A stretch of DNA of 64,000 nt from Bordetella holmesii ATCC 51541 (GTDB lineage Bacteria; Pseudomonadota; Gammaproteobacteria; Burkholderiales; Burkholderiaceae_B), in contig CP007494.1 in assembly GCA_000612485.1 (NCBI GenBank), positions 1,922,001-1,986,000 on the forward strand, in the 5' to 3' direction. Position 1 is the stretch's first letter. The number at the start of each line of letters is the position of its first letter. The position numbers were made by a program, and so were the translations under genes. The notes beneath the pieces were generated by a model. The model ran no database searches. It was given only the letters and a program-made list of their open reading frames with translations, and was not told the origin of the DNA. Below are positions 44,909 to 54,004 of the stretch, piece by piece.

Positions 44909-45955
44909 ATGCAAGTCGAATTCCGCTCCAAGGCTTTTCCGCTCTCGCGTCAGTCCGCCACCGCCCCACTCGAACTGGCAGGCGAAACCCGTTCCTTCTT
45001 TGTCGAGGCTCAGGTCAGCTGCATCGTACCCTGCCTCAACGAAGCGGATAACCTGCGCGTTCTTCTGCCCCTGTTGCGCAGCCGTCTGGATGCACTTTGC
45101 TCCGGGTGGGAGATTATCGTGATCGACGATGGCAGCAGCGACGCCACCCCGGACCTCATGGCCGAATGGTCCGCGATCGATGGCTTTCGTTACGTGCAAC
45201 TGGCGCGCAATTTCGGCAAGGAAGCCGCCATCAGCGCCGGGCTTGAAGCCGCAGATGGCGAGGTGGTGATCTGTCTGGATGCCGACATGCAGCATCCGCC
45301 TTCTCTTATCGAAGAGATGCTGCGCCGCTGGCGCGCAGGCGCCGAAATGGTCTATGCGGTGCGCCGCGACCGTAACGACGAAACCTCGTTCAAGCGCTGG
45401 GGTTCGCGCTGGTTCTACCGCCTGCTTTCCGGCAGCCGGGTTCAGGTGCCAGCCGGCGCGGGGGATTTCCGCCTGATGGACCGCCGTGTGGTCGAGGCGC
45501 TTGTCGCGCTGCCCGAGCGTACCCGTTTCATGAAAGGGCTTTATGCCTGGGTGGGCTTCAGGAGCGAAGCGCTGCCGTATACCCCAGATACCCGTCTGCA
45601 CGGACGCAGCCATTTCCGGCCCATGCGGCTGTTCGGCCTGGCCCTCGATGGGCTGACGGCCTTCACGACCTGGCCGTTGAGGGCACTCAGTGTCCTCGGG
45701 TTGGCGTTTGCGCTGCTGTCGTTGATGTACGGCGCCTATCTGGTCGCGGCCTATCTGATCGTTGGCAACGCGGTATCCGGCTGGACCACCATCATGACCG
45801 CTTTGCTGTTTTTCGCCGGCATCAACCTGCTCTCTCTGGGGGTGGTCGGTGAATATGTCGCACGCATCTTCGACGAGGTCAAAGGCAGGCCGTTGTACGT
45901 AGCACGTCAGCGACGCGGCCGTGCGCGCGCCACGCGCAAGGCGGGGTCGCGATGA
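44909..45955 (+). CDS. lgmA: Undecaprenyl-phosphate glycosyltransferase, LgmA-like
   Basis: A 348-residue GT2 enzyme of the DPMS/GtrB/ArnC type: VSCIVPCLNEADNLRVLLPL, IIVIDDGSSDATPDL, VVICLDADMQHPPSLIEEML, and two C-terminal helices (about residues 255-320). In B. pertussis the lgm locus adds glucosamine to lipid A phosphates; LgmA is proposed to load N-acetylglucosamine onto the lipid carrier. It overlaps the ArnT-like gene by four bases (ATGA), and the deacetylase and GtrA-like genes follow. The assignment rests on matching locus content. Confidence 0.8.
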   Translation: MQVEFRSKAFPLSRQSATAPLELAGETRSFFVEAQVSCIVPCLNEADNLRVLLPLLRSRLDALCSGWEIIVIDDGSSDATPDLMAEWSAIDGFRYVQLARNFGKEAAISAGLEAADGEVVICLDADMQHPPSLIEEMLRRWRAGAEMVYAVRRDRNDETSFKRWGSRWFYRLLSGSRVQVPAGAGDFRLMDRRVVEALVALPERTRFMKGLYAWVGFRSEALPYTPDTRLHGRSHFRPMRLFGLALDGLTAFTTWPLRALSVLGLAFALLSLMYGAYLVAAYLIVGNAVSGWTTIMTALLFFAGINLLSLGVVGEYVARIFDEVKGRPLYVARQRRGRARATRKAGSR

Positions 45956-47541
45956 GCACGATTGCTTTTGCTGCGCGCGTGGCGGCACGCCCTCGGGTTT
46001 ACACCTGGCTGGTCCTGACCGGGGTGGCGCTGTGGCTGATGGGACTGGCCTGGTCGCGTCCGCTGACCCTGCCCGACGAGGGCCGCTATGCCGGTGTGGC
46101 CTGGGAGATGCTGCGCAGCCACTCGCCCTTTGTGCCGCTCATGGACGGCATGCCTTACTTTCATAAGCCGCCTCTCTATTACTGGCTGGCTCAGATATCG
46201 TTTGCGCTGTTCGGACTCACGGAATGGGCCGCACGTCTTCCCTCGTTGCTCATCGCCTGGGCCAGCGTCGCCGGCATTTACGCCTTCACCCGACGTTATC
46301 GGGGCGAGCGCTTCGCACTGGGCGTCGTGGGGGTGCTGTGCACCATGCCGTTTTTCTACGGTGGAGCGCAGTTCGCCAATATGGATATGTCAGTGGCCGG
46401 CATGATCACTCTCTGTGTGCTCGCGGGTGCAGACACCATCTTGCGAGTCGCTGGCGGCCTGCCCTGGCGACGGATGTCCCTGGCGACAGCCGTGCTGGCC
46501 GCCCTGGCCGTGCTGGCCAAGGGGTTGATCGGTATTGTGCTGCCCGGGGCTATCTTGCTGGGCTGGTTGGTGATGCGGCGCGACGGACGGGGCTTCAAAG
46601 CCCTGATCTGGCCGCCGGCACTGGCGGCTTTTGCCGTGGTTGCGCTGCCTTGGTTCGCGTACATGCAGGTGCGCTACCCCGGCTTTTTCCACTATTTCTT
46701 CATCTATCAGCATTTCGAGCGCTTCGCGCTATCCGGATTCAACAACGTCCAGCCTTTCTGGTTTTATCCGCCGGTGCTGGCTGGACTGACGCTGCCATGG
46801 TCCTTGTGGATGGGAGGGGCCTTGCGTCGCAGTTTCTGGGGAGCGGAAGACAGCGACGGGCTGCGTCGCCTGATGCTGATATGGCTGGTCGTCGCGGTGG
46901 GTTTTTTCTCGCTGCCCAGCTCCAAACTGATCGGCTATATCCTGCCTGCCGTCCCCGCGCTGGCGTTTCTCGTGACCGAGACGGTGATGCCCGCGTGGAA
47001 CCGGGGCATGTACCGCAGGGTCTGGGCGTCGCTGGCGGTCGCAGCGGTGCTGTGCTTGGCGGGCATACTCGTGGCGACCTTCAATCCGCGTGGCGGCAGC
47101 GGTCCGCTGGGCGAGCAAGTCCGAGCCGAAGCGCAGCCCTACGACACCATGGTGGCTTTGCACCACTTTCCCTTCGACTTGGGAATCTACACGGCCTCGA
47201 CCGAGCCGGTGTGGGTCGTCGACGACTGGTCCAACCCCGAAATTCCGACTCGGGACAACTGGCGCAAGGAGCTCTTTGACGCGGCGATGTTCGAGCCTGC
47301 GATCGGGCAGCGTGTGCTGGTCTCCAACGCCACCTTCAATGAACGCGTGTGCGCGGCACCCAATGGTGCACGTTTCTGGGTTTGGGGCCAGCCCGCCGAT
47401 GGCGACAACTATGCCGCCATACGCGGACAGTCGCCCCGCTTTGTCGATGGCCGCCGGCAGGTCTGGTTGCTGGATGTCAGCGACGCGGTGCGTCAGAGGG
47501 TGTGTGGCGGAACGCCCACAGGCGGCTCGCCACAAAAGTGA
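45952..47541 (+). CDS. lgmB: ArnT-like lipid A glycosyltransferase, LgmB-like
   Basis: A 529-residue GT-C membrane enzyme with about 12 helices. The N-terminal periplasmic loop has the ArnT/PMT motif LPDEGRYAGVAWEML and the later MPYFHKPPLYYWLAQISFAL. The C-terminal soluble part follows the last helix at about residue 370. The family moves a sugar from undecaprenyl phosphate to lipid A in the periplasm. It is translationally coupled to lgmA. The last 65 bp overlap the converging GtrA-like gene. Confidence 0.83.
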   Translation: MSTIAFAARVAARPRVYTWLVLTGVALWLMGLAWSRPLTLPDEGRYAGVAWEMLRSHSPFVPLMDGMPYFHKPPLYYWLAQISFALFGLTEWAARLPSLLIAWASVAGIYAFTRRYRGERFALGVVGVLCTMPFFYGGAQFANMDMSVAGMITLCVLAGADTILRVAGGLPWRRMSLATAVLAALAVLAKGLIGIVLPGAILLGWLVMRRDGRGFKALIWPPALAAFAVVALPWFAYMQVRYPGFFHYFFIYQHFERFALSGFNNVQPFWFYPPVLAGLTLPWSLWMGGALRRSFWGAEDSDGLRRLMLIWLVVAVGFFSLPSSKLIGYILPAVPALAFLVTETVMPAWNRGMYRRVWASLAVAAVLCLAGILVATFNPRGGSGPLGEQVRAEAQPYDTMVALHHFPFDLGIYTASTEPVWVVDDWSNPEIPTRDNWRKELFDAAMFEPAIGQRVLVSNATFNERVCAAPNGARFWVWGQPADGDNYAAIRGQSPRFVDGRRQVWLLDVSDAVRQRVCGGTPTGGSPQK

Positions 47542-47884
47542 GCACGGCCAGGCCGATCAGAATCAACGCGAGCAGCACGTCGTAGGGCAGCCGGGTGGTG
47601 TGCAGCAACCAGACGTAGGCCGCCTCGTTGACCGCGAAGCCGGCCGCTGACACAAGGAAGAAACGCCGCGCGGCTAGGATCCAAGAGAGCGTCAGATGAC
47701 GAAAAGTCAGTTGGTAGTGACCCGTGAAGGACACGACGAAGGCAACCAGCCAGCCCACCACATTGGCCCAGGCCGGAGCCAGGTCGGCGTATTCGACAAA
47801 GCCTACGGCGACCAGCCAGTGGGTGGCAGCGGCCGCGCACCCCACAACGATGAACAAGGCAATTTGACGCAACAGTGTGGGCAT
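47477..47884 (-). CDS. lgmD: GtrA-family membrane protein, LgmD-like flippase
   Basis: A 135-residue protein with four helices typical of GtrA (LLRQIALFIVVGCAAAATHW; ANVVGWLVAFVVSFTGHYQL; LLALILIGLAVLTFVASRLW). GtrA proteins are thought to flip lipid-linked sugars across the inner membrane. ATG 47884 is divergent from the deacetylase start with a 21-bp gap, and the 3' end overlaps lgmB by 65 bp. It is on the opposite strand from the other lgm-like genes. The role in the lipid A pathway is inferred from position. Confidence 0.75.
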   Translation of the reverse strand: MPTLLRQIALFIVVGCAAAATHWLVAVGFVEYADLAPAWANVVGWLVAFVVSFTGHYQLTFRHLTLSWILAARRFFLVSAAGFAVNEAAYVWLLHTTRLPYDVLLALILIGLAVLTFVASRLWAFRHTPSDAPRR

Positions 47885-47905
47885 GCGGAAGGCAAAGATA
47901 GGGGT

Positions 47906-48805
47906 ATGGCAATGAAAACATCGGCTCAGGGGCGGCGTGTCGCCGTCTGCGGCGACGATTTTGGCATGGATGCGTGCATCGACCACGCAATTTTTCAATT
48001 GCTGGATGCCGGCATCCTGAGCGCAGTCAGCTGCATGTCGGGCGGAGCGAGCTTTGCGCGCCACGTTGCGCAACTGAAGGCCAGCGACACCGACATCGGG
48101 CTGCACTTGAACCTGTCTGAACCATTGTCGGCAGCGGACAGGGACATGTTGCCGCTGTGTGCCTTGTTGGTGCGCGCCTACGCGGGACGCCTGGATCCGC
48201 AGAGGATCAGCCAGGCCATCGAGCGTCAGCTCGACGCCTTCGAGGATGAGATGGGGCAGGCCCCCCACTATATCGACGGGCATCAGCATGTGCATCAACT
48301 CCCCGGGGTGCGCGGCCCTCTGCTGCAGGCCCTGCAGCGGCGCTATCCGGGTCAGCGCCCCTGGCTGCGTCTGACGCAGCCAGGGGCGCTGCAGGGACTG
48401 CCATGGGCTGCCGTGGCCAAGGCGCATGTCATTGCCGGCCTGGGCGGGCATGCGCTGGCAGGGCAACTGTGCCAGCAAGGCTGGCCGGCCAATGGCCGCT
48501 TCTTCGGGGCCTACGGCTTTACGGGCGGCAAGCGCCACTATGCAACGCTGCTGCATCACTGGCTTGCCAATGCGCTCGATGGGGATCTGATCATGTGCCA
48601 TCCGGCGCTGCCCGGCCCTGTCGAGCACGGCCAGCAGCGGGTGGCGGAGTTCGAGGTCTTGGCCAGCGCCGAGCTGCGCGAGTGGCTGGTCGGCAACGGG
48701 TTGTCCGTGACGAGGCTGAGTCAGATGATTCCGGTCAATGCCTCCCAGCGCAGCGCCCGGCGGCTGGCCTGGGATGAGGCCGACCGGCCCGTGATCAGCC
48801 GCTGA
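47906..48805 (+). CDS. lgmC: ChbG/YdjC-family carbohydrate deacetylase, LgmC-like
   Basis: A 299-residue YdjC/HpnK-type protein. The metal and catalytic motifs include VAVCGDDFGMDACIDHAIFQ, DIGLHLNLSEPLS, YIDGHQHVHQLPGVR and a final DGDLIMCHPALPG. In the lgm pathway it would remove the acetyl group from lipid-linked N-acetylglucosamine. ATG 47906 (or 47912) follows a GATAGGGG-like weak ribosome-binding site. The 3' end overlaps the converging hydrolase gene by 11 bases. Confidence 0.8.
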   Translation: MAMKTSAQGRRVAVCGDDFGMDACIDHAIFQLLDAGILSAVSCMSGGASFARHVAQLKASDTDIGLHLNLSEPLSAADRDMLPLCALLVRAYAGRLDPQRISQAIERQLDAFEDEMGQAPHYIDGHQHVHQLPGVRGPLLQALQRRYPGQRPWLRLTQPGALQGLPWAAVAKAHVIAGLGGHALAGQLCQQGWPANGRFFGAYGFTGGKRHYATLLHHWLANALDGDLIMCHPALPGPVEHGQQRVAEFEVLASAELREWLVGNGLSVTRLSQMIPVNASQRSARRLAWDEADRPVISR

Positions 48806-49691
48806 GAGGCTGGTCCGCGAGGCGCCGGGCGTGCCCGGCACCCCGCACGAAGTCCGCCACGGCCCGGTTGTACCGGATACCAGACCGTACACCGCCCGAA
48901 TGGGGCCCGCCTTCTATCTTCACCAGGCGCCTGAGGGGCGGTGGGACGTTGACGGCGGCGGCATAGAGCTCGTCGCTCATGTGGTCGGGCACGACGCGGT
49001 CGGCCGTGTCATGCAACAGTAGCAGGGGCGTGGATAAACGGGCCAATTTGCCCAGCGAGTCGAAGGGTTGAGTCACCAGCCATGAGGCGCCGGGCACAGT
49101 ACCCCATTTGTACTGGGTCATCATCGCCGCAATACTCGTGAAGCTGGACTCGACGATCAGGCCGGCAATCTCGGGTTGGGACGGCTGTGACACCAGGTCG
49201 ATGGCGATGGCGCCGCCCAGGCTATGCCCATAGACGAAGCGGCGCGCCGGATCGGGTTGGCGGCGAGCCAGTTCTCTGAGCGCGACTTGGGCATCTTGCA
49301 ACGCCGAGCGCTCTGAGGGCAGGCGGGGGCTGGACGCACCGAAGCCCCGGTAGTCGATGGCCAGCACCGAATACCCCAACTTGGTCCAGGCTTCCATGCG
49401 AAAGGCGCTGCCGTTCAGATTCCAGCGCGCGCCATGCAGATACAGTACGGCTGGTGCGTTCGGCAAGGGGCTGGGCCAATACCACGCCCTGATGGCTTCC
49501 CCGCCAGCCAGCGGAAGATCGAAGACATCGGTGCCGGCCGGCGGCTCGCGCCACCAGTGTTGTTGTTCCGCCTGTGGGGCGAAAATCGCCTGGCGCTGCC
49601 AACTGTCCAGTTCGGAGCAGCCAACGGCGCCGACGGCGATCAGCGCGGCCGAGGCGGCCAGGCGGCGGGAGGTTCGGGAAAAAACGGCCAT
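48795..49691 (-). CDS. Alpha/beta-hydrolase lipoprotein
   Basis: A 298-residue protein. The signal sequence has a probable lipobox AVGC at residues 22-25. The hydrolase core has the oxyanion region LYLHGARWNLNGSAFRMEAW, the nucleophile elbow YGHSLGGAIAI, the acid region LLLLHDTADRVVPDHMSDEL and a catalytic-His candidate in GGPHSGGVR. It resembles the BAAT/FrsA-like group of membrane-anchored hydrolases. It ends against lgmC on the other strand and lies 46 bp downstream of the LysE gene. The substrate is unknown. Confidence 0.82.
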   Translation of the reverse strand: MAVFSRTSRRLAASAALIAVGAVGCSELDSWQRQAIFAPQAEQQHWWREPPAGTDVFDLPLAGGEAIRAWYWPSPLPNAPAVLYLHGARWNLNGSAFRMEAWTKLGYSVLAIDYRGFGASSPRLPSERSALQDAQVALRELARRQPDPARRFVYGHSLGGAIAIDLVSQPSQPEIAGLIVESSFTSIAAMMTQYKWGTVPGASWLVTQPFDSLGKLARLSTPLLLLHDTADRVVPDHMSDELYAAAVNVPPPLRRLVKIEGGPHSGGVRSGIRYNRAVADFVRGAGHARRLADQPLSG

Positions 49692-49737
49692 GGTGCAAGA
49701 TCAGACCTCCCGGGGATGATCCGGTTCCCCATCACGT

Positions 49738-50369
49738 CTACCGGGCTGCCAAGTCCAGGGCAATGGGGTAGAGCGAGGCCACCAGCAGTAACGCCATGCT
49801 CAGGTTGAAGATGCGTACCGCACCCGGGCGATGCAGGATGCGCCGCAGCGCCATGCCGAAAGACACCCAGATGGAGATACTGGGCAGATTGACCAGCCCG
49901 CAGACCACGGCCGCGACCCAGAGATTGCCAAGGAAACCCTGCTGTGGCGTATAGGTGGCCACGACGCCCACCGTCATGACCCAGGCCTTGGGGTTGACCC
50001 ATTGGAACAGCGCGGCTTGAACGAAGGTCAGCGGGCGGGCGCGCTGGGTGCCATCTTCAAGGGGGCCGGAGCAGGCGATCTTCCAGGCCAGGTACAGCAG
50101 ATAGAGGGCGCCGCCGTACTTGAGGGCCGAATAGAGCCAGGGAAACTGATTGAAAAGCGCGCCCAGGCCCAGCCCCACCAGCAGAATCATGAAGGAGAAT
50201 CCGATGGTCACTCCCAGCATGTGCGGAATGCTGCGGCGAAAACCGAATGTCAGCCCCGATGAGGCCAGCATGACGTTGTTGGGCCCGGGGGGATGGACGA
50301 TACCAGCGCGAACAAGGCCAGAGGGCCGAGCAGCGACAGCGACAGGATGGGCAGAGAGTCGATGGACAT
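49738..50369 (-). pseudogene. LysE-family amino-acid exporter, frameshifted
   Basis: ATG 50369 begins MSIDSLPILSLSLLGPLALF and SSIPPGP, the LysE/RhtB N-terminal helix and motif. The frame then shifts and NNVMLASSGLTFGFRRSIPH to the end is in another frame. One extra base in the C run at 50284-50286 (plus strand) restores SIPPGPNNVMLAS, the classical P-G-P-N motif. The intact protein would have about 210 residues and six helices. It would export amino acids or their analogues. Confidence 0.88.
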
Positions 50370-50393
50370 GAGGGCAGCCGAGGGGAGAAGAGG

Positions 50394-51277
50394 TTAGCGT
50401 GTGCGGACGAGGCTACGGCGACCACCCGCGATGACCAGCACCACCGCCAGGGCAAAGATATAGGTATCGGGGGGACCTGTTCCTGAAAGAGCAGCGCGGC
50501 GGCCAGAACGGTCAAAAAGGGTTGCAGCAATTGGAGTTGGCCTACCCGGGCGATCCCGCCCACCGCCAAGCCCCGATACCAGGCAAAAAACCCCAGAAAC
50601 ATGGAGAAAAAAGCCAGATAGCCGAAGGCCCACAGCGCATGGGCGCCAGGCATGGCGGCATGAGCCGCCAGCCACCAGACCGGGCCGGCGAGAAAGGGGG
50701 CGCTGATGACCAGCGCCCAGCAGATCGTGCGCCAGCCACCCAATGTGCGTGATGCTCTTGCGCCTTCGGCATAGCCCAGGCCGCCCAGCACCACGGCCAC
50801 CAGCAGCCAGAAATCACCAGGCTGCAGGGCGCCATGGCCCTGGCTCAGGATAAAACCCATCACCAGCAGCGCCCCTACCAAGGCCCAAGCCCAGAAAGCG
50901 GGTGAGGGACGCTCTGCGCTGCGCCAGCAGGCAAACAGGGCCGTCGATAACGGCAGCAAGCCATTGACCACCTCGCCGTGGGACGACGGCACGCTGGCCA
51001 TGGCCAGCGTCGAGGTCAGCGGCCAGCCCACCACGATCCCCGCGGCAGCCAGCACGATGCCGCTGAACTCCGAGCGGGTAGGCAGGCGGCTGCGCGTCGC
51101 CAGCAGGAGAACGGCTGCGGGCAGCGCCGCGACCAGCGCCCGGCCTAGCCCCACGAGCAAGGGCGGCATCTCCGCCACAGCCAGGCGTGTCATGGGCAGC
51201 GTCAGGGAGAACACGAGGACGCCAAGCAGACCGAAAGCATAGCCTTCGAGGTTGGGAGGGGAGTGGGTTCTGGACAT
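50394..51277 (-). pseudogene. EamA-family (DMT) transporter, frameshifted near the C-terminus
   Basis: ATG 51277 starts a ten-helix EamA transporter (YAFGLLGVLVFSLTLPMTRL; MFLGFFAWYRGLAVGGIARV; QLLQPFLTVLAAALLFQEQV). After FQEQVPP the frame slips; the final helix DTYIFALAVVLVIAGGRRSL to the stop at 50394 is in a second frame. One extra base in the run at 50469-50474 restores it, giving about 294 residues. Only the last 30 residues are affected. It is divergent from the MocR regulator, which probably controls it. The substrate is unknown. Confidence 0.88.
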
Positions 51278-51346
51278 GGCGGGCCGTGAAGTCGGGGGCA
51301 GGACTTGCCTGTAGCGGGTAAGCCTGTCACTCTACGCACAGTAAGC

Positions 51347-51363
51347 GGTACAGTACCGGTACA
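51347..51363. promoter_or_regulatory. Palindromic site in the EamA/MocR divergent promoter
   Basis: CGGTACAGTACCGGTAC contains the perfect palindrome GGTACAGTACC and a further GGTAC repeat. It lies 41 bases before the regulator start and 69 bases before the transporter start, suiting a MocR operator. Confidence 0.55.
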
Positions 51364-51404
51364 CTTTTGCAGTTCACTCTTATCACTGGCCTGGTAGATC
51401 TCCC

Positions 51405-52886
51405 ATGACAGTTGCATCCGACGCGGCGGCGTCGTCCTCATTGCCCGCCGACTGGCAACCGGTGCGCGAAAGCGACGCGACCCTGGTCACCCAATTGGCC
51501 GACGATCTTGCGCGGCGTATTGACGAACAAGGCATGCGCCCCGGTACCCGCCTGCCTTCCATACGCAGCATGGCGCAACAGGCGGGCGTAAGCCGTTTTA
51601 CCGTCGTCGAAGCCTATGACCGGCTCGTGGCCCGGGGGGTGGTGCAGTCGCGTCGGGGCGTCGGGTTTTTCGTACGTGCCCGCAACACGGGCGCTCTGTC
51701 GCCCGAGGTATCGCCTGCACCCGGGCTGGCGGTTCCGGCCCGGGTGGATGTCACCTGGTTGCTGCGCAGTATGTTTCGCGATACCACCCCCGGCTCGCCG
51801 GGCGGGGCGGGCCTGCTGCCGGCCGATTGGCTGGATCCCGAGATGGTGGCCGGCGCCATACGCGCGGTAGGGCGCTCGGCGCGGGCCAATCTGGTCTCCT
51901 ATGGTCGGCAACAGGGCTTCCTGCCCTTGCGGCAGCAGATTGCCTCCATGCTCCAGGGCGAAGGGGTGCCCGCTCATCCGGAGCATCATCTCCTGACCAC
52001 CAATGGCGTGACGCACGGGCTGGATCTCATCGCACGCCACCTCGTCAAACCGGGTGACACCGTTCTGGTGGAAGACTCTGCCTGGTTCGTCTTTTTTGGT
52101 CGCCTGGCCGCCTTTGGGGCCCGGGTCATCGGTGTGCCGCGCGGCCCGGATGGTCCGGATCTGGCGATGCTGGAGTTATTGGCGGCAGAGCACAAACCCA
52201 AGCTGTTCATCATCAATGCCGCCGTACACAATCCCACCGGTCACATGCTGTCGGCCGGGGCGGCCTATGGTGTTCTGCGTCTGGCGGAACGGCACGATTT
52301 CATGGTGGTCGAGGACGATACCTATGGCGAACTGCATCCCGGCGGGGCCGTGCGCCTGGCTGCGCTGGACCGCTTGAACCGGGTCATCCTCGTGGGCGGG
52401 TTTTCCAAGATGCTGGCCGCCAGCCTCAGGGTCGGCTACGTGGCGGCTCATGCGGAAATACTGCAGCCGCTGGCGGACCTGAAAATGCTCGCCGGCCTGA
52501 CCACTCCCGAGCTTGGCGAGCGAGTCGTGCATCGCATCCTGGTCGACGGGCAATATCGCCGGCACCTGGATAGGGTTCGCGTCAGGGTGGATCAGGCCCG
52601 ACGCGACTGTCTGCGCCGCCTGCAAGTCTTGGGTTTTGCCGTACCGCATGAACCGGGCGCCGGCATGTTTGTGTGGGCCGATTGCGGACGCGACTCCGAG
52701 GCGCTGGCCCGTCAGGCTGCCGACCGGGGCATGCTGCTGGCACCCGGCACGCTGTTTTCGCCGTCGCAGCAGCCGTCGACCATGCTGCGTTTTTCGGTGG
52801 CCATGATCGACGCTCCCGAGGCGTGGCGTATTTTGTCTGATCTCATGGCAGAGCCCGGAAACCGGCCCGGGGCCACTATACTTTGA
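51405..52886 (+). CDS. MocR-type regulator (GntR winged helix fused to PLP aminotransferase fold)
   Basis: A 493-residue protein. Residues about 20-95 are a GntR winged helix (TRLPSIRSMAQQAGVSRFTV; RGVVQSRRGVGFFVRAR). Residues 120-490 form a fold-type I aminotransferase-like domain with TTNGVTHGLDL, NAAVHNPTGHML, VVEDDTYGEL and the PLP-lysine region VGGFSKMLAASLRVGY. MocR proteins use PLP and sometimes an amino compound as effector. The divergent EamA gene is the likely target; PdxR itself usually adjoins pyridoxal genes, which are absent here. Confidence 0.9.
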   Translation: MTVASDAAASSSLPADWQPVRESDATLVTQLADDLARRIDEQGMRPGTRLPSIRSMAQQAGVSRFTVVEAYDRLVARGVVQSRRGVGFFVRARNTGALSPEVSPAPGLAVPARVDVTWLLRSMFRDTTPGSPGGAGLLPADWLDPEMVAGAIRAVGRSARANLVSYGRQQGFLPLRQQIASMLQGEGVPAHPEHHLLTTNGVTHGLDLIARHLVKPGDTVLVEDSAWFVFFGRLAAFGARVIGVPRGPDGPDLAMLELLAAEHKPKLFIINAAVHNPTGHMLSAGAAYGVLRLAERHDFMVVEDDTYGELHPGGAVRLAALDRLNRVILVGGFSKMLAASLRVGYVAAHAEILQPLADLKMLAGLTTPELGERVVHRILVDGQYRRHLDRVRVRVDQARRDCLRRLQVLGFAVPHEPGAGMFVWADCGRDSEALARQAADRGMLLAPGTLFSPSQQPSTMLRFSVAMIDAPEAWRILSDLMAEPGNRPGATIL

Positions 52887-52958
52887 GCATCATTCCCGCT
52901 CTGCGCGGGTCTGGCCGCGACGCGGCGCGCGCAGGGCTTTACCCCAAGGACTTCCCTC

Positions 52959-53303
52959 ATGAGTGTGCCGATTCGTCCCCTGACCGAGAGTTTCGCCGTG
53001 GCGCCCCAGCTCGGCCCCGATGACATGGCTGGCGTGGCCGAGGCCGGCTACAAAAGCGTGATCATCAATCGCCCCGATTTCGAAGGCGGCCCGGATCAAC
53101 CGCAGGCGGCCGACGTAGCAAAGGCTGCTGCCGCAGCGGGTCTGGCCGTGGAGTATCAGCCCGTGGTTGGCAGCGCCATGACGGCCGCCGATGTGGCCCG
53201 TTTCGCCGAATTGTTGAACACACTGCCGGCGCCCGTGCTGGCCTATTGCCGTACCGGCACGCGTTGCACCAACCTTTTCGTCGCCGCACAGCAGCTGGCT
53301 TGA
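52959..53303 (+). CDS. TIGR01244/DUF442-family protein (tyrosine-phosphatase-like)
   Basis: A 114-residue protein with the active-site loop AYCRTGTRCTNLF (C-x-x-G-x-R), and an N-terminal segment SFAVAPQLGPDDMAGVAEAG typical of the Blh-associated domain. Related domains are fused to or located beside sulfur dioxygenase-like beta-lactamases, and a sulfurtransferase or phosphatase role is proposed for the family. ATG 52959 is the only good start. Upstream is the MocR gene, downstream a UspA gene. No sulfur genes adjoin it. Confidence 0.8.
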   Translation: MSVPIRPLTESFAVAPQLGPDDMAGVAEAGYKSVIINRPDFEGGPDQPQAADVAKAAAAAGLAVEYQPVVGSAMTAADVARFAELLNTLPAPVLAYCRTGTRCTNLFVAAQQLA

Positions 53304-53388
53304 GGGTCATCAATCCAGCGGGCATATTCCTGCGTGCTGCCTGGGTTTTCCGGTAGCATGTTGATTCCTACTAGAAGGAGCAGGCAGC

Positions 53389-53853
53389 ATGTTTAAAAAG
53401 ATCCTGATTCCCACCGACGGTTCCCCTCTCTCTGCACAGGCAGCCAATGCCGGTATTACCTTCGCGCGCTCGATCGGTGCCGAAGTCGTGGCCTTGCACG
53501 TGACGCAGCCGTTTGCGGCAACCATCGGGTTTGACGGCATGGCTGCGGCCTATGCCATTACCGACGAAGACTACGAGAAGGCCGCCGCCGAACAGGCCGA
53601 GCAGTATCTCAAGCAGATCATCGATCGGGCGCATACCGCCGGCGTGACGGTGGAGTCTCGCGCGGTTTCCAACTTCAACGTCGCTGATGGCGTGGTGCAG
53701 GCCGCCACCGATACCGGTTGCGACCTCATCTTCATCGGCAGCCATGGCCGCAGCGGCCTGTCGCGCCTGTTGCTGGGCAGCGTGACGGCCAAAGTGCTGT
53801 CGTTGGCCGCAACGGCGGTGCTGGTCTATCGCGTCAAGGAAGAAAAGAAGTAA
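53389..53853 (+). CDS. Universal stress protein UspA family
   Basis: A 154-residue Usp domain starting MFKKILIPTDGSPLSAQAAN, with ATP-loop GSHGRSGLSRLLLGSVTAKV. ATG 53389 has AGAAGGAG-like sequence upstream. It is monocistronic, ended by a strong hairpin terminator 23 bp after the stop. It is a paralogue of the protein at 13223. Confidence 0.9.
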   Translation: MFKKILIPTDGSPLSAQAANAGITFARSIGAEVVALHVTQPFAATIGFDGMAAAYAITDEDYEKAAAEQAEQYLKQIIDRAHTAGVTVESRAVSNFNVADGVVQAATDTGCDLIFIGSHGRSGLSRLLLGSVTAKVLSLAATAVLVYRVKEEKK

Positions 53854-53876
53854 GGCGCGGTTTTCCTTTTTTGGGC

Positions 53877-53914
53877 AAAACCCCGCGCACCGCTTAGGCG
53901 GTGCGCGGGGTTTT
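53877..53914 (+). terminator. Strong bidirectional terminator after uspA
   Basis: AAAACCCCGCGCACCGC and GCGGTGCGCGGGGTTTT form a perfect 17-bp stem around TTAG. Confidence 0.92.
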
Positions 53915-54004
53915 GTTCTTTTGGCGGGCGCGTGTGCCGGGCCAATGACCTGACCTGCTCCCCGTGATTAGTACGAAATCGATGTAGAGTCCGTTCCCAA
54001 AGGA

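Noticed and set aside
13223..53853. The two UspA genes as a recent duplication
   Set aside because: The proteins share only family motifs and differ in most positions, and their surroundings are unrelated.
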